Shown in pieces: positions 8,765-17,167 of a stretch of 33,584 bases of DNA (position 1 is the first letter of the stretch; each line of letters starts with the position of its first letter). Both the position numbers and the translations under genes were made by a program. The notes below the pieces were generated by a model. The model searched no databases. It was given only the letters and a program-made list of their open reading frames with translations, and was not told where the DNA came from. Source of the DNA: Terriglobales bacterium. Its GTDB lineage: Bacteria; Acidobacteriota; Terriglobia; Terriglobales; Acidobacteriaceae. The stretch lies in assembly GCA_035573675.1 (NCBI GenBank), contig DATMAB010000005.1, positions 1-33,584 on the forward strand. The letters run 5' to 3'.

Positions 8765-10951
8765 TTACGGCGTTGTCACCTGAGCGGTATTGGAGTAGGC
8801 CGAATCGCCGACGCTGTTGCGGGCCTTGATCCGATAGCGGTAGGCCTTGCGCCGCGAAACGCCGTTATCCGTGTAGGCCGTGGAGTTCACTGCCAAGGTA
8901 GCAATCACGGTGAAGTTGCACACTCCGTTCTTGTTGACCTGGCAGCGCTCGAGGGTGAAGTTGTCCTCATTGTTGGAGTTGTCCGTCCAGCTCAGATTCA
9001 CGAAGCGGCTGTTACCCGAACTGCCGGCCACGGCAGAGAGTCCACTCGGTGCCGCGGGTGGACTGGGCGGTGGAGGAGGCGCTTGCGTGCTGGCCTCCGC
9101 CGTGTTCGAGTAACCCGAGTCTCCGGCGCCGTTGAACGCGCGCACGCGATAGGCGAAGGTGGTGGAGGCGCTCAAGCCGGTGTCGCTGTAGGCGTTGGAG
9201 TTCGCCGGCAGTTGGACGATCTGGCTGAAGTTGCCGGGACTGGCATCGCAGAAGGCAGCCGTGCCCGTGCAGCGTTCGACGCGGAAGCCGTCCTCATTGT
9301 CCGAGTTGTCCGTCCAGGCCAGGTCGATCTGACTGCTGGACGTGCCGGCGGCCAGGAGACCAGACGGAGCGTTCGGCGGGGAGGCCGGTGGCGCGGCACA
9401 ACCCGGGAAGCTGAAGGAAGCGATGCGAGTGCTCCAGTTGAAGGTGCCGTCGTTTTTCAGATACTCGGTGGTGTACCAGAACGTGCAGTCGTCGGCCGCA
9501 TCCACCGTCATGCTGCTGTAGTCGCCCCAGCGATTCAAGCTGGGAAGCTGCGAGCCCGTGCCGTCGATGATGGCGGTCTCGCCCTGCATCGTCCCCAGCG
9601 GGTCGGAAGCCACGCGTCCGGTGTAACGGATGCTCGGCCGCGTAACACCGCTCGAAACGCTGTAACCCACCGCGATGTTGCCCGCCGCGTCCATGGCGAT
9701 GCTCCCCATCCAGCGGTACTCGTTGTCCGGCGCGAAGGTTCCCTGCTGGAACACAACCGGGCTTCCGAAGGGATTTCGGATCTCGTACCAGCGTACCCCG
9801 ATGCTGCTTCCCGCCACGATGGAGTGATTTACCACCAGCGATTCATGGTCGCCGAAGTTGCGATAAGCCAGGCGGTACATGGGACGGTCGCCGAGGGCGT
9901 CGAGCCTCTGGCTGGTATTGGGCTGTGGAACGCACGATTGCGCGCAGGCACGGGTGAATGCCGCCACCGGGATGTTGATCGGGCCGGTCAGCGTGGTGTT
10001 GTCCGGAGTGACGAAGTCAGGCTGCATCCGCCAAAGGTTCACGGAATTGGTCCCCAGGTTGAAGAACAATCCCGGCGCCCCGGGTGGCGGCAGGTTGTTT
10101 CCGTCGAGATCGCCGGGAAGCAGGCTGGCGTAGGAAGAACTGAGGTTGTAGCAGATCATCCAGGCCGGCTGCCCGATGAGCATGTCGCTGCGCTCCAGAG
10201 CGCAGGCACTGGCGCCCGAGAACAGGATGCCGAACAGGAACCGGTTGAACGTCAGGTAGTAGGCGTTCGGCCAGACGCTCAGCTTCGGATAGTCATTCAG
10301 GTCGTCAATCGCCCAAACGTAGCGCCAGTAGGAGCCCGTGGCATCCGAAGTCATGGACACCGCGACGCACTGGTAATAAGGAGGGCCTGAATCCACTCCG
10401 GCAAGCTGCGTCAGGACCCAGCGGTTGGCGAGCTGGTCGTACTGCACGATAGGGTCGCCATCGTTATCGTTCTGGCAGGGCCCGCCGACGCCGGCAAACA
10501 GCGTGTTGCCGGCGGCTGGACCGTACAGCAGCGCACCCGTCGCCTTGTCGAAGATGGCGAACGACGTGTTCACCCATTGCACGTACTGCGTGGCGCCGAC
10601 GTCGCCGTTGGTATCCGGAGGTGCAGAGCTGGGCGAGTACGTCCCCAATCCCACCCCAATCCCATCGAAACCGAAACCGGTGGACGTGGCGACCGCGGGT
10701 CCGGCCGTGTCCTGCAAAGCAGGGTCAGGTGCAGGTGTGCCCGGAGCCGCAGGATGAGGGAACCGGATGGGCATCTCCCGCGGCACACGCTTGTCCGAAA
10801 GGGGCGGCAGGTGCCGCAACGGCGGCGAGACGTTGGGCGATGCAAGGTACACCTTGATCCGGCCCGGGGCAATCGGCTGTTGCCCCAGGGCCGCAACCCC
10901 CGAAACTAGAAGAATGGACGTGAAGATTGCAGCCGTAGCACGGCGATTCAT
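8765..10951 (-). CDS. Large secreted protein with two C-terminal fibronectin type III domains
   Basis: The 728-residue product has a signal peptide (residues 1 to about 24, [17 protein letters not shown] core). A long region of about 500 residues follows, with beta-propeller-like texture: repeated [20 protein letters not shown]-type segments, DTNGDVG, several cysteines. Two Fn3 domains come last, at about 521..615 and 632..728. Both carry the pattern SWTDNSxNEDxFxxER...YRxxAxNxxGDSxYSN and are joined by a proline-rich linker ([12 protein letters not shown]). AGGAGG lies 5 bases before the ATG. There is no membrane anchor or sorting signal at the C-terminus. Related acidobacterial secreted proteins of this layout are of unknown function; an extracellular or cell-surface role is inferred. 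It stands alone, with spacers on both sides. Confidence 0.85.
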   Translation of the reverse strand: MNRRATAAIFTSILLVSGVAALGQQPIAPGRIKVYLASPNVSPPLRHLPPLSDKRVPREMPIRFPHPAAPGTPAPDPALQDTAGPAVATSTGFGFDGIGVGLGTYSPSSAPPDTNGDVGATQYVQWVNTSFAIFDKATGALLYGPAAGNTLFAGVGGPCQNDNDGDPIVQYDQLANRWVLTQLAGVDSGPPYYQCVAVSMTSDATGSYWRYVWAIDDLNDYPKLSVWPNAYYLTFNRFLFGILFSGASACALERSDMLIGQPAWMICYNLSSSYASLLPGDLDGNNLPPPGAPGLFFNLGTNSVNLWRMQPDFVTPDNTTLTGPINIPVAAFTRACAQSCVPQPNTSQRLDALGDRPMYRLAYRNFGDHESLVVNHSIVAGSSIGVRWYEIRNPFGSPVVFQQGTFAPDNEYRWMGSIAMDAAGNIAVGYSVSSGVTRPSIRYTGRVASDPLGTMQGETAIIDGTGSQLPSLNRWGDYSSMTVDAADDCTFWYTTEYLKNDGTFNWSTRIASFSFPGCAAPPASPPNAPSGLLAAGTSSSQIDLAWTDNSDNEDGFRVERCTGTAAFCDASPGNFSQIVQLPANSNAYSDTGLSASTTFAYRVRAFNGAGDSGYSNTAEASTQAPPPPPSPPAAPSGLSAVAGSSGNSRFVNLSWTDNSNNEDNFTLERCQVNKNGVCNFTVIATLAVNSTAYTDNGVSRRKAYRYRIKARNSVGDSAYSNTAQVTTP

Positions 10952-11008
10952 TAGAACCTCCTGTATGTGCGCCATGGGGAGGATGCTACTGGCGGAGGGT
11001 GTGCACGA

Positions 11009-11037
11009 AGTCTGACTTTATCCAGCGGTACTGTCAA
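11009..11037 (-). promoter_or_regulatory. Candidate promoter of the Fn3 protein gene
   Basis: On the minus strand a consensus -35 TTGACA (11037..11032) is followed after 17 bases by CAGACT (11014..11009), a weak -10. The start codon is 58 bases downstream. Confidence 0.35.
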
Positions 11038-11100
11038 TGGGGCGGTTGGACGGGGCTGGGCATTGTCCGGAAGGACGATGGCAGGTACAGGGGCTGCCCC

Positions 11101-11979
11101 TCAATGGACCAGGGCGGCGCGGGTATTAGCCAGCGTGTTCTGAAGCAGTTCGCGGGGGACGCTGGTAACGAAGGGTTTGACCAGCCAGCTGACGAGCACC
11201 GGAATGTCACGGGTCAGCGAAATAGCCTCGCACTGCACATACACGCCGCCGTCGCGCTCCTCGAACCGCCAGTAGGAGTTCAGCCGCCACAGGAAGCCTC
11301 CGCCATCGTCCACCGGCTTCTCGTGTTCGCCGGGCTCGCCGAAATCCGCCACCTCGGCAATTCGTGTTGCATAGGAGCGGGTATGCACACGTCTCTCATC
11401 CAGCGGGAAGTAGTGCACGTCGTGCTCGGTGTCCATCACCACGGTGATCAGCTTCTTCTTGTAGAAGCGGAGAAAGACTTTGAAGTCGTTGCCGTTGCGC
11501 GCGCGGAGCTTGGAGGCGATCACGTCCGGCTTGTAGTAGCGATCGTGATGATCGTAGTCCTGGACCAGCGCCAGGGTCTGTTGCAGGCTGACGCCGGGAA
11601 TGAACACCATGCCCAGCCAGTGATGGATGATGCCGCCCGGGACATCGATCTCTTGGCCGCCATCCAGAGTCTTCATCCGCTCGATGATCATCTGCCCCTG
11701 ACGGACTTGCTGGTACGCCGGCTTCTTGCGTTCGGCTGGCAGAGTGTCGATCCAGAGGAAGGTCTTGTCGGAGGCAACCTCGCCGGCGATCCTGGCCTCG
11801 GTCAGGCGCACGTAGCGGTCAAAAGCCCGTACCGTTTCCTGCTTCAGCTCAACGGCTGTGGCGCCTGGTGGGAACAGCAGGACGGTCAGCAGGCCCGCCC
11901 GCAGAAGACGTGCGGAGGAACGCAGGCGTGTCGTGGTGTACTGCCGTGCTGGCAGTTCTTGAGGGGACAAATGCCGCAA
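11101..11979 (-). CDS. Exported protein of unknown function, SRPBCC/START-like C-terminal half
   Basis: I do not recognise a named family. The predicted product of about 290 residues begins with a basic stretch and a hydrophobic segment (LLRAGLLTVLLFPPGATA) that looks like a signal peptide. The remainder alternates long strands and helices and ends with YWRFEERDGGVYVQCEAIS and VPRELLQNTLANTRAAL. That pattern is reminiscent of lipid/polyketide-binding SRPBCC proteins. The start is uncertain: TTG at 11979 and TTG at 11970 are the nearest candidates, and neither has a good ribosome binding site. An ATG at 12066 would lie inside the upstream gene. It follows the DinB-like gene in the same direction with about 37 bases between, so the two may form an operon of exported proteins. 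Confidence 0.65.
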   Translation of the reverse strand: MRHLSPQELPARQYTTTRLRSSARLLRAGLLTVLLFPPGATAVELKQETVRAFDRYVRLTEARIAGEVASDKTFLWIDTLPAERKKPAYQQVRQGQMIIERMKTLDGGQEIDVPGGIIHHWLGMVFIPGVSLQQTLALVQDYDHHDRYYKPDVIASKLRARNGNDFKVFLRFYKKKLITVVMDTEHDVHYFPLDERRVHTRSYATRIAEVADFGEPGEHEKPVDDGGGFLWRLNSYWRFEERDGGVYVQCEAISLTRDIPVLVSWLVKPFVTSVPRELLQNTLANTRAALVH

Positions 11980-12016
11980 GCTTTCAGTATATAGGGCCCG
12001 AGTGCGCCGCGCGGCA

Positions 12017-12616
12017 TCACGCCCGGTACTGTGGCGGCCGGGCGCCGGCCAGGCGCATGTACACAATAATCTGGCCGCGGTGATGCGTCGCGTGGTCCAG
12101 CAGGTAGCGGAGCACGCGGCGTTTGGTCATAGGGCGGCCGCCGAACATGGGCACGGAGTCCTCCAGCGTTCCGCCGTCCAGCCGCAGCGCCGCCCGCTCG
12201 ACGTATCCGAAGTTCTCATGCAGCTTGGCGACCACCAGGATCTTGGATGGCACAGATTCCTGGCCCGCTTCGCTGAAGACCTGTGCGGGCTTCGCCTTTT
12301 CCTCGATGAACATCTCGTAGATGGCCTGCACGGATTCGGCGATGTGCACCAGTTGCTGTCCGAAAGTCCGCATGTCGGGCGTGGGACGAAGGCTGTAACG
12401 CGGCTCCGCCATGGCCTGCGCGCACTCTACCGTGTAAGCGTGCGACAGCCGGATTTCATCCAGGAAGTCGGTGACCACACCGGCGCCGGCTGGTCCAATC
12501 GGTTGCTGCGTGTCGCGGAGGACCCGGGAACCCTGCGGCCATACCTCGGGCACGCACAGAGCCAGGGCAGCGATCGCGGACGACCGCATCAGCGAACGGC
12601 GTGAGACTGGAAGCAT
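12017..12616 (-). CDS. DinB superfamily protein with export signal
   Basis: The 199-residue protein has a four-helix DinB fold with the usual metal-binding histidines: His91 (FGQQLVHIAES) and His175/His178-His179 (LLDHATHHRGQ). The C-terminal MRLAGARPPQY tail is also typical. DinB proteins are metal-dependent enzymes, some of them thiol transferases, and most are cytoplasmic. This one begins SRRSLMRSSAIAALALC, a twin-arginine-like motif before a hydrophobic core, implying export in folded, metal-loaded form. The ATG is preceded by GAGGTG with 7-base spacing. The substrate cannot be inferred. Confidence 0.85.
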   Translation of the reverse strand: MLPVSRRSLMRSSAIAALALCVPEVWPQGSRVLRDTQQPIGPAGAGVVTDFLDEIRLSHAYTVECAQAMAEPRYSLRPTPDMRTFGQQLVHIAESVQAIYEMFIEEKAKPAQVFSEAGQESVPSKILVVAKLHENFGYVERAALRLDGGTLEDSVPMFGGRPMTKRRVLRYLLDHATHHRGQIIVYMRLAGARPPQYRA

Positions 12617-12700
12617 CGGCGCACCTCACCCACCAGCAGTGATCTTACCGTCGGTACGTTTCGGCATCGAACATGGTTCCCTCACCGCGCCAGCCTTCCC

Positions 12701-14410
12701 TCAAGCTGCCAGCCCGCTCCCCAGCCGCAGAATCGCCTGGCGCAGTCTGGCATGGCGCTGAAGCAGGCGCATGTACCGCCGCTCGTCACCGGCCACCTTG
12801 GCCTGAACGATACGCACCATCTCGCGCTTAGCCTCCTGCGACCAGCGTCCTACGTCCGGAACCAGTGCCAGAACCAGCGCGAAATTCTCGAACGCTCGGC
12901 GCTCCCAATCCCGCCAGCGGTCCAGCCGAACGCCAAGCCAGCGAGCGACGAGCGCCGTCAGTTGGCGACGCATGGTGGCGCCGTCACCGTCGAAGTCGCG
13001 GGCCATGCGGCGATTCACCGCGAATCCCAGGCGGCGCATCTGGAAGCGGCGCCAGGCTCCGGGCTCCGCTCCCGGCAAGTCATAGAAAACGTGGCCCTGG
13101 GCCAGCCGGCGCAGCGTCCGGGCCGGGCTGCGGTAGCCGGGCTGGGCGAGGATCTTGCGGGCTTCGCGCTCCGCCAGCGCCCGAAGGTCCGGACGCCCAG
13201 GACGAAACCCCAGCTTCCAGTAAAACCAGAACGCGCCCGACTCGATGGCTTCCTCGTTACCGGCACCCAACTGGTAGGGATACACCGAGAGGCAGCGTAA
13301 CCCCAGCAGCTGGCAGAGCAGGCGCAAGGTCCGCGCGTAGAGCCAGGCGGACTCGCCGTCGCGGTAAGCGTAGAAGGTATTGAAGCCGATCTCCGCCCAT
13401 TCGAACAAACCGATGGCCTCGATGTAATTGACGGGAACGCCGTTCTTCAGCGTGAAGCCGGCCAGGTAGCCGCGCAGGGGAAGCCGCCGCTCGGGCGGAA
13501 GGCCCCAGAGAAAAATCTGCGCGCCCCGGCCGATGTCTGCCTGGAAGACCCGCGAAGCGTCGCCGAGCGTCGTGCCGTAGAGTTGCCGGTAGCGCACGGC
13601 CATGACCTCGCGGATCAGGTGCTGCACTTCCTCTCCGCGGCGACGTGAAAGCCTGCGCACGGGTATTGGCGGGGAGGCCAGTTCGCGGGCAAGCGAAACA
13701 TCGCGGCGACGAATCAGCGGTTCACGGTGGTAGAAGACGCGCGCCGGTCTCCGCCAGTTGCGTGTGCGCGAGGCTCGCAGGTTGCCCAGTTCCCACCGCA
13801 CCGGCAGCTCGAGCGCGTCGTAGAGTTCGGACTTCTCTTCTCCGCTGAGCGCCAGCCGGTCAAATCGTTCGAGCAACCATGCCAATTCCGGCTCGCGGCC
13901 GCGCGCAGCACGCAGCCAGGTCCGGTAGGGCACATCCGCTTCGACGAACGAATCCTCTTCCAGCAACGGAACAAAGCGGGGCCACGTAGCTGCCAGCCGT
14001 TGCTCCTGCTCATGCTGATCCCACTGGATCGTTACCCGTCCCGGAAACCGGCGAGCGAGCCAACGAACGACGTCGAAGTTGAGCGTGTCCTCCAGCCACG
14101 TGCCGGCAACTCCGGAAAACTTCTCATCCTGGAAAAGAGAAAGATCGGCGCCCGCTGACCTAAGAACCTGCACTCTCCGCCAGAAATCGTTCAGCAGGCC
14201 TTCCGTCCGGCGCAGCACGGCGGGGCTAGGAGGGTAAGCGCGCAGGAACAGGAGGGAATCATGGAAGCGAACCAGCGTTTCAGGGTCGGGGAAACGCTTA
14301 CGTCCCAGCGCCGCGAGCAGCCGCTCCACTTTCGCAGCCTGGCCCATACCGAAACGGGACTTGGCTGCCTCCAACTGGTCCAGCAGCCGGCGCAGCGAGT
14401 CGCTGGGCAT
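12701..14410 (-). CDS. Conserved hypothetical protein with possible acetyltransferase-like segment
   Basis: The 569-residue protein is rich in Arg, Leu and Trp and has no signal peptide or membrane segment. I do not recognise the family. Around residues 310..400 it shows a stretch like a GNAT fold: [20 protein letters not shown] as the central strands, then [20 protein letters not shown], and [11 protein letters not shown], the way GNAT proteins often end (FYxKLGF). The N-terminal 200 residues are helical; the C-terminal 150 residues are strongly basic. It lies 18 bases downstream of the thiolase stop in the same direction and is probably co-transcribed with it. The start ATG lacks a clear ribosome binding site, which would fit coupling. 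Acyl-CoA as a shared substrate with the thiolase is speculation. Confidence 0.7.
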   Translation of the reverse strand: MPSDSLRRLLDQLEAAKSRFGMGQAAKVERLLAALGRKRFPDPETLVRFHDSLLFLRAYPPSPAVLRRTEGLLNDFWRRVQVLRSAGADLSLFQDEKFSGVAGTWLEDTLNFDVVRWLARRFPGRVTIQWDQHEQEQRLAATWPRFVPLLEEDSFVEADVPYRTWLRAARGREPELAWLLERFDRLALSGEEKSELYDALELPVRWELGNLRASRTRNWRRPARVFYHREPLIRRRDVSLARELASPPIPVRRLSRRRGEEVQHLIREVMAVRYRQLYGTTLGDASRVFQADIGRGAQIFLWGLPPERRLPLRGYLAGFTLKNGVPVNYIEAIGLFEWAEIGFNTFYAYRDGESAWLYARTLRLLCQLLGLRCLSVYPYQLGAGNEEAIESGAFWFYWKLGFRPGRPDLRALAEREARKILAQPGYRSPARTLRRLAQGHVFYDLPGAEPGAWRRFQMRRLGFAVNRRMARDFDGDGATMRRQLTALVARWLGVRLDRWRDWERRAFENFALVLALVPDVGRWSQEAKREMVRIVQAKVAGDERRYMRLLQRHARLRQAILRLGSGLAA

Positions 14411-14428
14411 CGAGGATGGGTCGGCGCT

Positions 14429-15616
14429 TCAGCGCTCCACGGCTAACGCCACCGAATTCCCGCCTCCCAGGCACAATGCAGCCACACCCTTGTGCGCGTT
14501 GCGGCGAATCATCTCATACAACAGCGTCACCAGGATGCGCGCGCCGCTGGCCCCGATCGGATGCCCGATTGCCACGGCGCCGCCGTTCACGTTCACTTTC
14601 TCAGGATTCAGTCCCAGTTCACGGATGACCGCCAGCGCCTGCACCGAAAAGGCTTCGTTCAGCTCGTAGAGATCGGGATCATCCGGTTTCCATCCGGTCT
14701 TCTTCCACAGCCGGCGCACGCCTTCGACCGGAGCCATCATCACCCAGGCGGGATCGACGCCGCTGGTAGCCTGCGCCACGATGCGCGCCATCGGTTCCAC
14801 GCCCAGTTCCTTCGCGCGACGCGCGCTGGTCACCACCAGGGCTGCAGCGCCGTCGTTCACGCCCGGCGCGTTGCCCGCCGTCACGGTGCCGTCCTTCTTG
14901 AACGCCGGCTTCAGCTTGGCCAGCGCCTCGAGCGACGTGTCTTCGCGCGGACATTCATCCTTGTCGAAGCGCACGACTTCGCCTTTCCTGGCGGGAATCT
15001 CCACCGGGACGATCTGCGCCTGGAAGCGGCACTCCTTGGTGGCAGACAGCGCCTTGCGATGCGAGTGCACGGCGAACTCATCCTGCTCCTGGCGGGTGAT
15101 TTTGTATTTTTCGGCGACGTTCTCGGCGGTCTGGCCCATGTGGTAGTTGTTGTACACGTCCCAGAGCCCGTCGTGAACCATGGAGTCGATGATCTGCGCG
15201 TTGCCCAGCCGGTATCCCTTGCGCGCCTGCGGGAGCAGGTACGGCGCGTTGGTCATGGATTCCATGCCGCCGGCCACCACGACCTCGCTGTTCCCTGTCT
15301 GGATGGCCTGGGCCGCCAGCGCGACCGATTTCAGTCCCGAGCCGCAGACTTTGTTGATGGTCATCGCCGCCACTTCCTTGGGCAAACCGCCGCCGAGCGC
15401 GGCCTGACGCGCCGGATTCTGACCCAGTCCGGCGGAAAGTACGTTGCCCATGATGCACTCGTCGACCTGCTGCGGATCGAGCTTCGCGCGTGAAACCGCT
15501 TCGCGCACCACGATCGCGCCCAGTTGCGGCGCGCTGAGGTCCGCCAAAGACCCCTGGAATTTCCCCACCGCCGTGCGGCAGGCCGAGATGATGACCACTT
15601 CGTCTAAGGACGGCAT
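14429..15616 (-). CDS. Acetyl-CoA acetyltransferase (biosynthetic-type thiolase)
   Basis: Thiolases condense two acetyl-CoA to acetoacetyl-CoA or cleave longer 3-ketoacyl-CoA. The 395-residue protein has the complete catalytic set: nucleophile Cys91 in NKVCGSGLK, His352 in [10 protein letters not shown], Cys382 in CLGGGNS, and the NEAFSVQ motif. It starts [20 protein letters not shown], typical of AtoB/PhbA proteins. The ATG at 15616 is chosen because GGAGAG precedes it by 6 bases and the conserved N-terminus begins there. A consensus -10 box lies 35 bases upstream. No other fatty-acid or polyhydroxyalkanoate gene is next to it, so the direction of the reaction in the cell is open. Confidence 0.95.
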   Translation of the reverse strand: MPSLDEVVIISACRTAVGKFQGSLADLSAPQLGAIVVREAVSRAKLDPQQVDECIMGNVLSAGLGQNPARQAALGGGLPKEVAAMTINKVCGSGLKSVALAAQAIQTGNSEVVVAGGMESMTNAPYLLPQARKGYRLGNAQIIDSMVHDGLWDVYNNYHMGQTAENVAEKYKITRQEQDEFAVHSHRKALSATKECRFQAQIVPVEIPARKGEVVRFDKDECPREDTSLEALAKLKPAFKKDGTVTAGNAPGVNDGAAALVVTSARRAKELGVEPMARIVAQATSGVDPAWVMMAPVEGVRRLWKKTGWKPDDPDLYELNEAFSVQALAVIRELGLNPEKVNVNGGAVAIGHPIGASGARILVTLLYEMIRRNAHKGVAALCLGGGNSVALAVER

Positions 15617-15650
15617 ACGACACTCTCCGAAGGCTGGCGCCCCATCTTCA

Positions 15651-15656
15651 ATTATA
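15651..15656 (-). promoter_or_regulatory. -10 element of the thiolase promoter
   Basis: TATAAT on the minus strand, followed by a predicted leader of roughly 28 bases. No acceptable -35 lies 16-18 bases upstream; TTGCAT is 21 bases away. Confidence 0.45.
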
Positions 15657-15806
15657 GACGCGCCTCCGCGCGCGACGATGCAAAACCCCGTCGTCCCGAC
15701 GCTCGACTGCATCTACTTCGGCAAGCTCCGGCTCGCCCGCCGGCGCTCGAGCCGGACACAAGCGCTCCCGTCCGCCTTCGCGCCGCTTCGTGGCTCCTTT
15801 TTTTTC

Positions 15807-15835
15807 TTGACATCACTTCGCGTTGACCCTATACA
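15807..15835 (+). promoter_or_regulatory. Strong sigma-70 promoter of a small transcription unit
   Basis: A perfect -35 TTGACA (15807..15812), a 17-base spacer and -10 TATACA (15830..15835). Expected transcription start is near 15842. It is the best-matching sigma-70 promoter I see in the window. It faces away from the thiolase, toward the micro-ORF at 15901. Confidence 0.75.
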
Positions 15836-15900
15836 TTCAAACAGTGCAACGGAAGAGCGTTGCGAATCTCGCAAGAGAGAAAAGGGAGAATAGAGTCCAA

Positions 15901-15939
15901 ATGGCAACCAAGAAGAAAGCCAAGAAGAAGAAACACTAA
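15901..15939 (+). CDS. Lysine-rich micro-ORF (12 codons) in a dedicated small transcript
   Basis: The frame encodes MATKKKAKKKKH and a TAA stop: eight of twelve residues are lysine, with lysine-codon preference AAG. GGGAG at 15884..15888 lies 12 bases before the ATG, rather far for a ribosome binding site. The unit is framed by a strong promoter (15807..15835) and an intrinsic terminator (15961..15991), giving an RNA of about 150 bases. The same frame is open upstream to a GTG at 15844. A leaderless or near-leaderless 31-residue basic peptide is therefore possible too. The transcript could instead be a regulatory small RNA with a chance ORF. No function is known to me; nucleic-acid binding would be the obvious guess for such a polycation. 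Confidence 0.5.
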   Translation: MATKKKAKKKKH

Positions 15940-15960
15940 CGAGTTTCTTCGGAACGACAA

Positions 15961-15991
15961 GGGGACGCCGCGAGGCGTCCCCTGACTTTTT
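15961..15991 (+). terminator. Intrinsic terminator with GCGA tetraloop
   Basis: GGGGACGCC (15961..15969) and GGCGTCCCC (15974..15982) pair perfectly over 9 bp around the GNRA-type loop GCGA. T5 at 15987..15991 follows, four bases after the stem. It ends the small transcript that begins near 15842. On the other strand the same hairpin lies just beyond the rmuC stop and could contribute to ending that operon, though it is followed there only by TTGTCG. Confidence 0.85.
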
Positions 15992-16003
15992 GCGCAACAG
16001 ACT

Positions 16004-17167
16004 TCAGGATTTGTCGCGCGGCTCGTCCGCCGAGGCCTCCAGTTCCAGCAGCATCTGCCCCGCGCCATTGCCGGCCAGCGACTCCACCCGCGTCTCCAGC
16101 CGCTCCAGTTGCCGTGAGCCCTCGTCGAAGCGGTCGGCGGCGTTCTTCAGGTGCTTGCCCAGCGTGGCGTAGCCGTCACTGAACTTTCCCACCTCCACGC
16201 GCAGCGTATCGATCTGCCGCAGGATGGACTCTGCGCGCCGGCTGATCTGCAGCCCTTTCAGTCCGATGACGATGGTCTGCAGGTAGGCATAGAGCGAGTT
16301 GGGCGAGACCGGGAACACGCGCCGCTCCACGCAGTACTCATGCAGGTCGTTGCCGTCCTCGTCGCGGATGATGGCCTCGTAGTACACGTTCTCCGCCGGG
16401 ATGAAGGCCAGCGCGAATGGCAGCGTGCCTTCGTCCGGGCGCACGTACTTGCCTGCGATCTCGTCGATGCGGCGGCGCACGTCGCGCAGGAACTCCTTGC
16501 GCGCCGCCTTCTTCTCGGTGTCGGTCGCTCCCTCCGCCATACGGCGGAAGTTCTCCAGCGGGAACTTGGAGTCGATGGCCACCACGCCCTGCGGGAACTT
16601 GAGCACTGCGTCGGCGATGTCGCCGGACGCGAAGCCGTACTGCATCTGGAACTGGTCACGGGCGAAGACCTGGGAGAGCAGCGCTTCCAGTTGCACTTCC
16701 CCGAACCCGCCGCGCAAGCGGGGCGCAGAGAGTGCCCGCTGCAGGTCGGTGAGTGAACGCGACATTTCGGAGAGATTCCGCGCCTGCTCGCTCATCTCCC
16801 CGATCTGCCGCTGCAAACCGGCAAAGGCGGACTGCACGCTGGCCATCCGGTCGTTCACGGCCTTGGAAGTGGCCGACATGACGCCCACGTTCTCATGCAG
16901 CCGCTGGGCCAGGTTCTGGTTGAGCGCGTCCAGGCGGTTCCCCACTTCTCCTGCGACGGTCGAGAGCACCGTGTTCACGCTCGCGCCCACCGAAGAAAGC
17001 TGTGTGCCGAAATTGTGCAGGCTGCGATCCGTGGTTTCACGCAGCACATTCAGTTCCTGGCGCAACTGCGCGATCTCCGGGTCGGCGGCCCTGGGGGCGC
17101 GGCGCACCAGCAGCATCAGCAACACGACCACAGCGACGGTGAGGACGACAAGGGCAGCCTCGAGCAT
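16004..17167 (-). CDS. rmuC: DNA recombination protein RmuC
   Basis: RmuC family proteins limit rearrangements at inverted repeats and are thought to be membrane-linked nuclease-like factors. The 387-residue product has an N-terminal membrane helix (about residues 3..22, ALVVLTVAVVVLLMLLV). A coiled coil follows (about 30..130), then the RmuC domain: LRGGFGEVQLEALL, PQGVVAIDSKFPLENF, LPFALAFIPAENVYYEAI, and VFPVSPNSLYAYLQTI. The ATG shares one base with the TGA of the helicase-nuclease gene (TGATG), so translation is coupled. It is the last gene of the hrcA cluster. ATG at 17167 places the membrane helix directly at the N-terminus; the upstream in-frame extension would overlap the preceding gene. 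Confidence 0.93.
   Translation of the reverse strand: MLEAALVVLTVAVVVLLMLLVRRAPRAADPEIAQLRQELNVLRETTDRSLHNFGTQLSSVGASVNTVLSTVAGEVGNRLDALNQNLAQRLHENVGVMSATSKAVNDRMASVQSAFAGLQRQIGEMSEQARNLSEMSRSLTDLQRALSAPRLRGGFGEVQLEALLSQVFARDQFQMQYGFASGDIADAVLKFPQGVVAIDSKFPLENFRRMAEGATDTEKKAARKEFLRDVRRRIDEIAGKYVRPDEGTLPFALAFIPAENVYYEAIIRDEDGNDLHEYCVERRVFPVSPNSLYAYLQTIVIGLKGLQISRRAESILRQIDTLRVEVGKFSDGYATLGKHLKNAADRFDEGSRQLERLETRVESLAGNGAGQMLLELEASADEPRDKS

Noticed and set aside
8600-10390. 596-codon plus-strand open frame opposite the Fn3 protein
   Set aside because: Antisense shadow; the minus strand has a signal peptide, a strong ribosome site and two Fn3 domains.
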